Of a DNA stretch of 64,000 nucleotides, positions 57,146-64,000 are shown in pieces. A program made the translations under genes and the position numbers. The DNA is from Mytilinidion resinicola (lineage: Eukaryota; Ascomycota; Dothideomycetes; Mytilinidiales; Mytilinidiaceae). Numbering within the stretch: position 1 is the first letter of the stretch; every line of letters starts with the position of its first letter. A model generated the notes under the pieces. The model saw only the letters and a list, made by a program, of their open reading frames with translations. It was not told where the DNA came from and did no database searches. The DNA lies in assembly GCF_010093595.1 (NCBI RefSeq), contig NW_022985444.1, forward strand, positions 1,611,539 to 1,675,538, read 5' to 3'.

Positions 57146-57579
57146 TGTGTCTGCGTGTTTTGGTACCGTCTAGCAAGTCGTCTCGCGCGTGAAGTCAGGA
57201 CTCCATTTGTGTGGGCGTCCGTGCGTGAGCGGTCGGCATGGAAGAACGGTGCTTCCGAGAATACACCCGTTTAGCTCTACGATCCGCCGCGGCAGCTGAC
57301 GACAACGCTCGGGGCGATGGGAGAGACAGATTCCGCCTGGTATCACGCTTCACTTACTCACTCACTCTCTCCTCGACTACTCCACTATCGCCTCTGAGCT
57401 CTAGCAGCAGCGCTGGGAGCCCTCCCGCCTGCGTACATCCAGCTGTCTACTGCGACATCCATTTCCTTGTGTTTCAACTATTCAAGGCCCGCGCGTTACT
57501 CATCACCAGCTCCGGACGCGGCGGAAGGACACCAACGTCTCTATACCACTCAGCGCGTTCACCGACAAGAACCGCGAAT
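57146..57579. promoter_or_regulatory. Divergent promoter, eL28 / DUF2015
   Basis: 434 bp between start codons. CT-rich stretches (CACTCACTCTCTCCTCGACT) lie near the middle. Confidence 0.55.
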
Positions 57580-58063
57580 ATGAGCTATATAGCCTACTCG
57601 ACCTACCTCTTCCTTCTCCTCCTCATCCTCTCTACAAGTCCGTCTCTCCTTCCCCCCTCCCCTACTCCATACCCCTCAACGGCATCCACCAAATTACTCC
57701 AACATCCGCTAACACGCTACATCAGCCCTTTACTACACCCGTGGCCACTGGTCCCACCGCCTGCCGACTATTAACCTCCCAAATCCCTTCCCGCACCTCT
57801 ACCAACGCCTCCCATCTTCCTTCACCGGCGACATCGAAGCCGGGCTCTCCTCTAGCTCCTTCAACCTCTCCGAGAACGTCGAGGCCGGGGATTCGCGCGC
57901 TGGATTAGATGACAAAGCGAAGAAAGAGGTGCAAGCGATCATGACAAGGCAGCGCGTGGGGTTTGATGAGGCAAGGAGGCTGTGGGTGCAGGAGGGGTTC
58001 AGGCGGAATGGGATAGGCGCGGATGGGAGGCCCAGGGATCCTAAGTTTGTTAGCTTTTCGTAG
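57580..58063 (+). CDS. DUF2015 family small membrane-anchored protein
   Basis: Exons 57580-57637 and 57726-58063 join in frame to 131 aa. The N-terminal segment YSTYLFLLLLILST is a signal anchor. The body carries the conserved fungal DUF2015 sequence: YQRLPSSFTGDIEAGLSSSS, SENVEAGDSRAGLDDKAKKE, then RVGFDEARRLWVQEGF and the C-terminus GADGRPRDPKFVSFS. The donor is weak (GTCCGT), but the junction restores the frame and family sequence. Molecular function is unknown; it is widespread in Pezizomycotina and probably faces the secretory pathway (inference). A solo 161-bp-family repeat lies 323 bp after the stop. Confidence 0.85.
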
Positions 58064-58329
58064 GGGTAATCGGGTTAAGAGGAGGGATGTAGGTGTGAAT
58101 GCTTTATCTCCTTAGTTCGAGATTTCAGCGAGCGGGCGTTTTTGGTGGATGACATTCGGGATGCCTTGGATGGGTGAGGACTTGGGCTGGTTTGGGGGGA
58201 TGGAAGTCTCTAATCTCATCACTCCCAAGATCGTTATTGAGCGGGATGTTTTGCTGTTTCTTTTGTCAATTTTCCCCATGTTCCTCCCAGATATCGCATA
58301 CGCAACTCTCGTATTATACCATTCAGGTT

Positions 58330-58460
58330 CTCATCATCTCTATATTCCACTGCTTTCACGCTGCTCTTGGATCCTCGATATCACTGTCAGGAGTGGTTCC
58401 AACGACAGGCCGGCTGGCCAGAAGGCTGCCTGATATTGAACATTACATCAGTTCCAGAAT
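58330..58460 (+). repeat. Solo copy of the 161-bp repeat family
   Basis: CCACTGCTTTCACGCTGCTC, GATATCACTGTCAGGAGTGG (marker at 58386), GGCCAGAAGGCTGCCTGATA and ACATTACATC match array units in order. More diverged than the other two solo copies. Confidence 0.6.
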
Positions 58461-58982
58461 TATGAAAGACCACAGGGGCACCCCAAACAGCGGCAAGCCA
58501 GTGTGCGCTCTCTCAGCAAGACGACGCACGAGGCGATTAGGTAAAGTATCGAGCAAAGTCTTCGTCCACACGAGGTACCCTATTCCAGGTCTGTAGAGAA
58601 ATCGGCACGGAATGCTTAGGCATCACACGTCTTTTGAACATGCTTCCATTTTATCTCCGTTAGATTCATATTTAAGTATAGAACGTTCAATCTACGCAAG
58701 ACACTGCTATGTGCCCACATATGCACCATAGCCTGCTCACACTCAGACCAGTCAAGACTTCTCAGCTGGACGCGTCTGCGTCAGAGCCTCCTCATCCATG
58801 GCAGTCTCGAATGCAGGTTATCCAGCACGCCCTCCGCGTACCTCCCATTCGCGAACTGGACACGCGACGCACGGCTTCCCGCAAGCCAAAACTCCAACCG
58901 GAATCCACGAACGCGCAACCCCATTTTCCACAGTCAAAAGCCTCGCTTCATTTCCCCGCCCTGTGATGGTGCCGCAAAAGCC
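58461..58982. other. Intergenic, nothing recognised
   Basis: 3' flank of the membrane protein gene at 58983. Short frames only. Confidence 0.4.
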
Positions 58983-60053
58983 CTAGACAAGGCCATCCCA
59001 GAAACGCATCTTCGGCTTCTTAGCGCCGTGATCAGGGCGTTGCACATACTCGAGACACTTCCCAGTGTTCGTCCAGATGTCGCCGATACAGCAGCCCGCG
59101 TGCTGGGGACATTTTGTCCATTTCGCGATCTTTAGGATTGTCGGGGAGGCCGGGAAGGCCTTTGACTCTTGAGGACTCTTCGCATCGGACACGGCGTCCT
59201 CGGTACTGTCTTCGGACCCGATTTTCTCAGCGGATTCCTCCACAGCGGCAACTGCCTCCTTTAAGGCGGCGGCCTTCTTTTCAGTACGCTCTTTGACGAT
59301 CGAGCGCTCATTTACGAATTCCCGGAGAAGCCGCGCAGTTGTAGACCTCACCGACGCAGTCTCGGGATCAGCGGGTTCGGATTCCGATTCAGGGTGAGGG
59401 GATGTGGCAGATGTGGCAGTCGTTACAGTCGTTGCATTTGTTGTAGTCGTTGCAGTCGTTGCAGTTGCTACAGTCCTTACAGTCGTTGCAGCCGCTCCAG
59501 CCGTTGCTGCCGAATTCAGCGCTAAACCCGCCTCCCACAGCTCTTGAGCCGCCTGCTGGAACCGCTGCTCCGCCTGTTGCAGCACCTCTCTCGCTAAGTT
59601 CAGGCCCGCGTCTCTCTCGTGCTCTGGGCACTCCAGTTGTGGGACCGCCGTGTCTCTATAATGTAAATTCTCCACATTGTACTGCACGCGATTCACAATC
59701 ATCTCTTTCATGTATACACAGCCGAGCGTGAGGAGGAGACAGAGCATTGCGATGATTATTCTACGCAGGTAGGGGTCGGGCTGGGCCGCGTTGTTTAGTT
59801 CGTCGTCTTTGGTGGGGGGCTCTTCGATGGCGTAGTAATCCAAGAAAGGGTCTGCAATCTCGTCGTAACTGTCGGCTTCTGAGTTGATGGATTCGTCTTC
59901 GTCTGTTGGCCAGGACGAATGGGAAGGCGTGTAGATTGGTTCTATGTCCTGCGAGGAGCAGGATGAATCTGTGGAGCGGGCGTCCCAGTCGGCCATCTCG
60001 GCTGGCGTGTACTTTGTGTGCTCCTTGCGGAGCTCGGGTGGATTGCGGGTCAT
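58983..60053 (-). CDS. Orphan single-pass membrane protein, 356 aa
   Basis: Intron-less frame of 356 aa. The N-terminal 95 residues are acidic (TDEDESINSEADSYDEIADP), probably cytosolic. One transmembrane helix lies at about 98-115 (IIIAMLCLLLTLGCVYM). A coiled coil (AREVLQQAEQRFQQAAQELW) and an Ala/Thr-rich low-complexity stretch (about 185-225), encoded by imperfect GTTGCA/GTTACA repeats, follow. A Lys/Glu helix comes next, and a C-terminal Cys cluster (CPQHAGCCIGDIWTNTGKC) could form disulfides. Family unknown. It shares an N-terminal M-(A/S)-D-W-D motif and topology with the neighbour at 60750. Confidence 0.65.
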   Translation of the reverse strand: MTRNPPELRKEHTKYTPAEMADWDARSTDSSCSSQDIEPIYTPSHSSWPTDEDESINSEADSYDEIADPFLDYYAIEEPPTKDDELNNAAQPDPYLRRIIIAMLCLLLTLGCVYMKEMIVNRVQYNVENLHYRDTAVPQLECPEHERDAGLNLAREVLQQAEQRFQQAAQELWEAGLALNSAATAGAAATTVRTVATATTATTTTNATTVTTATSATSPHPESESEPADPETASVRSTTARLLREFVNERSIVKERTEKKAAALKEAVAAVEESAEKIGSEDSTEDAVSDAKSPQESKAFPASPTILKIAKWTKCPQHAGCCIGDIWTNTGKCLEYVQRPDHGAKKPKMRFWDGLV

Positions 60054-60749
60054 AATGTTGGCATTTAGATGGCGAAGAGATGGAGAGGAGAGGGAAGGAA
60101 AGGAGGAAGGTGGAATTGTTAAGTGCGGGTTATTGTGATGTTGTTGGTAGCGAAGAGGTGAGTCCCATGGTTCGGAAAGGGAGGCCTGGGATCTTGCGAC
60201 GTGTACGTTAGATTTGATACGACCGCACCGAGTTGAATGTCAAACTATGAGCAAGTGAAGTTGGTTTATAGCTTTGGGAGTCTTGGACCGGATGTGCAGT
60301 CAGGCCCTGTTAAACACAGAGTGGAGGTCCAACACTGTCTGAAGTAGCCCGGAGAGCTATAAGGCTTGCCAAAGCTGTCGCTCCACGAGAAACAATGATG
60401 TACCAGAGGATCTCTAGCAGTGCTAGGCAAATGTACAAAAGTCTGGAGAGTGCAGAGTGCTAGTATGAAGCTCATGCGTAATCGTGCGCTGCGGCTACAT
60501 ATTCCAGAGAGCACGAAGCAGGGGGCTTGATTTGTAGATTATAGAGGCCTCATGTATTTCGATTATTAGCGAATCTTTGGAAGGACGCAGGCTTCTAAAG
60601 CGCTGCGAACATACTTTCAGAGGCAGTACGACTATGAGAAAATTCCCTCCCCCTAACTCATGTCCTCAAATGTACTTTGCGGCCCTCCCGTATTAGAGCT
60701 CAACTGTATCAAATCTCCTTCATCAGTCCTCCCTGCGTCGACCCTCCAG
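60054..60749. other. Intergenic, nothing recognised
   Basis: Promoter of the 356-aa gene and 3' flank of the next gene. Confidence 0.4.
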
Positions 60750-61942
60750 TCAGAAGTTCACCCGGTCAATCAACCAGGTCGCAACCCTCTTGATATATTC
60801 GATCCTATTGCTGAAGCATTCTGAGCACTCTTCAGAGGAGCCATCGCATTGCATGAGTGTTGGGCACTCTATGACGCGCCTCTCTGGCTGGGGTGATGGA
60901 GTAGAGGCAATGGGAGCACGGCTAGTCGAAGAGGTTCCATCACTGGGAGTCGGATTGATCGTAACGTGATTGACCTTCTCGTTCGCGGATGCTTCGTCAA
61001 TCATCTTCGCCATTTGCACTACGTGGATGTATGCTTTCAATCCCGGTGAGAGATTCTCTGGCACCTTGGGCTTGACGACGTTCTCGCTCGCGAATGCTTC
61101 GTCATTCGTCCTCCAAATCTTCGATCGGTGGGCCCACATTAACTTTTTTAAGTTACATCCCCGTAAGAGATCCTCCGGCACTTCGGGCTCGTCGACGTTC
61201 TCATTCGCGGATGCTTCGTCGATCATCTTCGCTGTTTGCACTATGTGGGCATATGCTTCCGCTTCCAGTGAGAGATCCTCCGGCACCTCGGGCTCGTCGA
61301 CATTCTCGTTCGCGGATGCTTCGTCAATCATCTTCGCTTTTTGCACTATGTGGGCATATGCTTCCACTCCCAGGAAGAGATCCTCCGGCACCTCGGGCTT
61401 GACGACCATCTCGCTCGCGAATGCTTCGTCATGCATAGTCGACAACTCCATCAGCTCGTAGTGGGCCCGCATGAACTTGTATAAGTTAAATTCAGGTGAG
61501 AGAGCCTCCGCCACCTTGGGCTTGACGACGATGTCGGACTTTAGTGTAAAGTGTTCGTAGCACAACCAGCTTTGACACACCGTCGAGAGCACACCAATGA
61601 CGATGAGTAGGGCCCTCATGAAGTCTCTGAAGCTGAAGGGAATGGCGTCGCAGATACGTTTCACGACGGCGCCGTCGGAGTTGAGCGGGTTTTCGATTTT
61701 GGCGTACAAGAATTCTACCAGAGGCAGGTTTAGTATGGAGTAGATATTTGCAGCGGAATAGGGCCTGTCATACCGTACAAGGTGGTCCGTAGCTTTTGAC
61801 CTGGATCGACGCCGCTGATTTCGGCCTTCTTTTCTTGAACTTGCTTACGCTCGTCGTCGCCGGAATGCTCGAAAAGTTCGTCCCAGTCAGACATCGTGGC
61901 CTTGTTGGTGGAAGGAGTTGGCGGGGCTTTGATTTTGGACAT
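60750..61942 (-). CDS. Orphan membrane protein with five mosaic internal repeats, 377 aa
   Basis: Exons 61774-61942 and 60750-61714 join in frame (donor GTATGA, acceptor TGGTAG) to 377 aa. The N-terminus has MSDWDELFEHSGDDERKQ. One transmembrane helix lies at about 89-108 (MRALLIVIGVLSTVCQSWLC). Residues about 119-305 are five repeats of 35-40 aa, each opening V-(V/D)-(K/E)-P-(K/E)-V-(P/A)-E. Two types alternate A-B-B-A-B: type A contains NL-x-K-x-M-x-AH and DEAFASE; type B contains AYAHIVQ-x-AKMIDEASANE. A Ser/Thr/Pro linker and a Cys-rich tail (CPTLMQCDGSSEECSECF) end the protein. Start 61942 chosen; in-frame ATGs at 62080 and 61894 are alternatives. Family unknown. Confidence 0.7.
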
Positions 61943-62472
61943 TTTGCGTGAGAAATGATGAGGAGGAAGATGAAAGGAATAGACGAAGATATAGCAGCGG
62001 AGAAAGGACAAGTGGTTACTACGACTTCTCTGGTACCGAAGGGACATCGCCATGGTTCCGCGGGGCGAGAAGTAGTCCACTGCAACTCAAATGTGGATAC
62101 TATGAGCAAATTTAGCAGGTCGCTACTAAGTAAAGACCTACGAGTGTTATAGTTAGAAACGTTCCACATCGTCGCTCGTCTCTTTCATCTCTTCTCCGTT
62201 CTACGATAAAGGCATACCCTACCAACGACAACACCATGACCCTGAACTCACCCGAACTCGCGCGTCCCTCGATGGAGACCTTGATTTAGCACACCGAGAA
62301 ATCAACCAAAGAGGAAACCCAGAAACGAAATGGCAAAGAGGAGAGCTGCAACTGCCGCGTCAGCCGCACTCCACGTACCATCCATCTCCCCGATATAAGC
62401 AAGAAATCCCCACCCCCACCATATGTCTTGAAGCGTTTGATAGCAGTAACTAGGTACTAACTCATTTCGTAG

Positions 62473-62930
62473 CGGTTCCTCAAACCACCAAAGATTGCAT
62501 TTCCAACATATCCTTCGGCTTGTTCGTTGCCTTAATCTTCTACGGGTTTTATATGATAATGTGCATTCCTCTCGATTTAGCCAAGCAAAGTGCGGACCAC
62601 GAGTTCCAACTGCAGATGGAGCATATCAGACTCCAGTACGCTAGCGTCGAGGCCAGCAAGTGCAGTACACCGGCTGTTCCGACTCCTGAGGCGGCTACGA
62701 ATTGCTGTGTAGCTAACGACTGCATCGTCTGTCCCGAGGACGCGACGTCCCTCTCCGATGGTGTGTTGCGCGTGTTCTACGACGAAGCGAGCCTGAGAGT
62801 CTTGGGCTGGGCCAAGGTGGACGAGATCCCGCCCACTGAGGGGGCTGGTGACAGACCAACTTCCGAGCCAATTGTTGAAGATTCGGCGCAGAAGAGGACG
62901 TGGGTAAAGATTGTATCAACTTGTGGATAG
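62473..62930 (+). CDS. Orphan small membrane protein, 3' exon (5' end unresolved)
   Basis: An open frame runs from a good acceptor (TTTCGTAG, with ACTAAC branch) at 62473 to TAG at 62930. It reads [20 protein letters not shown], then a transmembrane helix ([16 protein letters not shown]), a short helical stretch, and a Cys-rich part ([17 protein letters not shown]). The first exon is uncertain: MAKRRAATAASAALH (62331-62375) precedes a GTACCA donor but leaves the frame off by one; an exon from 62236 ending at 62263 keeps frame but uses a poor GTCCCT donor. Family unknown. It is the third consecutive single-pass Cys-containing membrane protein here. Confidence 0.5.
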
Positions 62931-63179
62931 AGATTGTACCAAATTGATATTTTAACAGTTTTTACTTTGAGATGCGTCTCGCGAAGGCAGTGCACAGGGT
63001 GGACAGTATCATTTTAGAATGACTAGAGCAGACTAGATGCAGATATGACGGGGATAAGCTGTGGATTACGTCATGATGGGTTGATCGGTGGAAGATCCTT
63101 GGGCGGAGGAGGAGTTCTAGGAAGAGGCCTACGAATGCAAAATATGTGGTGGAGGATACAGGACTAGGTCATAAGTCTA

Positions 63180-63315
63180 GGGACACGGACATACGGCTGC
63201 TCCGGCTTCGTTCTTGCGCTTTGGACACCACTGTAAGGAGTGTCATAGGAGAAATGTCAAAAGGTAGTCAAAAGGTAGTCTAATTTTGCACTGCGTTGAT
63301 CTTTACATCGTATTT
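63180..63315 (+). repeat. Solo copy of the 161-bp repeat family
   Basis: GGCTTCGTTCTTGCGCTTTG, GACACCACTGTAAGGAGTGT (marker at 63233), GTCAAAAGGTAGTC (an inner part doubled in tandem at about 63256-63280), CTAATTTTGCACTGC and CTTTACATC match array units in order. It lies 303 bp after the stop at 62930, same orientation. Confidence 0.8.
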
Positions 63316-63421
63316 GTAGTTGACAAAGCGTGTCGGGGTATTCTACCCAAGCCAGTTGCATGGAGTGCCCAAACTTATGTCTTGGTACTGCACCATCGTG
63401 GGCAGTAAATATACACATCAA

Positions 63422-64000
63422 CTACGGCTCCTCAGTCTTATATCCAGGCGGCAAGAAGATATTGAAACCCCGAATCAAGTCCGGCTTTCCCTCGAAAAGG
63501 CTAGAGATCCAATACAAAGCACCAGGCGAATCGATCCGTCCGCTCCGGAAATCTCTTAGCACCTGCTGGAAACGCTCGACAACATCGGGCTGATCTGCGT
63601 ATTCTGCTTTAACTTGGTTGATATAGCTCTCAGGTAGGCCATGCGGCGACGATGTCGACGAGCGAGAGGGGGCCGTGGGGGTCTGAGGCTGAGATGGCTC
63701 TTCTGGAAGCTGTACTGATGAGCGCTGCGAAGGCGCTTCAATCGTGAAAGCCGCCGGTCTCGCGTCCCGGATCCTCCTCGTACGATTCGCAAGCTCATCA
63801 ATTTCCTCTGTGCTCAAGGCACGCTGTACAATAAGAGAATCTATACGCTCCTCGAACTCCTCGCCAGCTTCCTTCAGTGCCTCAGGACTAACGAGTTTCC
63901 GATCAAGCTTAGTCCACCGCGCAGCCGGTGTAACCTGCATTTTCCCGGGCTTGGAGAGTTCGTCAAAGGACCCCCGTCTTGCTTCCTGACGCTTCTCAAG
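63422..64000 (-). CDS. DUF8035-like protein ending in a PAH (Sin3-type) domain, C-terminal part
   Basis: The frame is open to the right edge, so the 5' part is missing; about 192 codons are visible. The first part (ARWTKLDRKLVSPEALKEAG, FEERIDSLIVQRALSTEEID) resembles the DUF8035 domain of ascomycete proteins. After a Pro/Ser linker, SYINQVKAEYADQPDVVERF, QVLRDFRSGRIDSPG and LFEGKPDLIRGFNIFLPPGY form a paired amphipathic helix domain, the fold by which Sin3 binds repressor peptides. The protein ends KTEEP just after it. A chromatin or transcription role is inferred from PAH. An ATG at 63940 is internal, because the frame and domain continue beyond it. Confidence 0.75.
   Translation of the reverse strand, partial: LEKRQEARRGSFDELSKPGKMQVTPAARWTKLDRKLVSPEALKEAGEEFEERIDSLIVQRALSTEEIDELANRTRRIRDARPAAFTIEAPSQRSSVQLPEEPSQPQTPTAPSRSSTSSPHGLPESYINQVKAEYADQPDVVERFQQVLRDFRSGRIDSPGALYWISSLFEGKPDLIRGFNIFLPPGYKTEEP

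Noticed and set aside
57238..57774. 178-codon plus-strand frame over the DUF2015 first exon
   Set aside because: The spliced DUF2015 gene explains the region; the long frame reads through the intron in the wrong phase.

Overview
The window is nuclear DNA of a filamentous ascomycete (Pezizomycotina). Evidence: short GT-AG introns of about 45-75 nt with a CTAAC-type branch site close to the 3' splice site; a STE12/SteA-type regulator, RAI1, GET4, RMP1, a Mei2-type RRM protein, SEC15, LYS9, TOM7, SF3B4, eL28 and DUF2015, all with fungal protein sequences; and a DUF8035-like gene at the right edge. The class is probably Dothideomycetes, but that is a guess from gene flavour. Exons were assembled by hand from splice motifs, reading frame and protein family conservation.

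Left part (1-12.2 kb): the N-terminal part of STE12 runs off the left edge. Its upstream region is long and GC-rich and carries three perfect pheromone-response elements. About 4 kb of mostly unrecognised sequence follows. Next come RAI1 (9 exons, one of 8 nt) divergent from a small coiled-coil gene, GET4, and an intron-containing tRNA-Gly(CCC).

Middle (12.2-45 kb): gene-poor. Supported genes are a RING-type protein, a 431-aa orphan, RMP1, a Mei2-type RNA-binding protein and a 239-aa acidic orphan. Between them lie several old, degenerate tandem arrays: about 160 bp near 19 kb; about 168 bp at 24.9-27.2 kb, whose units look like intron-exon modules on the minus strand; about 430 bp at 36.4-38.1 kb; and a very regular 150/161-bp array at 41.6-44.2 kb. 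The last family also has three solo copies in the window. Every copy or array lies 240-350 bp downstream of a plus-strand coding region and in the same orientation. Unit differences at one motif are CpA to TpA changes, as expected from repeat-induced point mutation.

Right part (45.7-58.1 kb): compact housekeeping block. SEC15 (exocyst) is divergent from LYS9 (lysine biosynthesis). A 718-aa STAND-like N-terminal protein follows. TOM7 (53 aa from 5 exons) is divergent from SF3B4 (U2 snRNP), and eL28 is divergent from DUF2015. Housekeeping genes here repeatedly sit head to head over 150-435 bp.

Right edge (58.1-64 kb): three consecutive genes for small single-pass membrane proteins with no recognised family. 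One has a mosaic of five internal repeats. A DUF8035-like protein ending in a PAH (Sin3-type) domain runs off the right edge.
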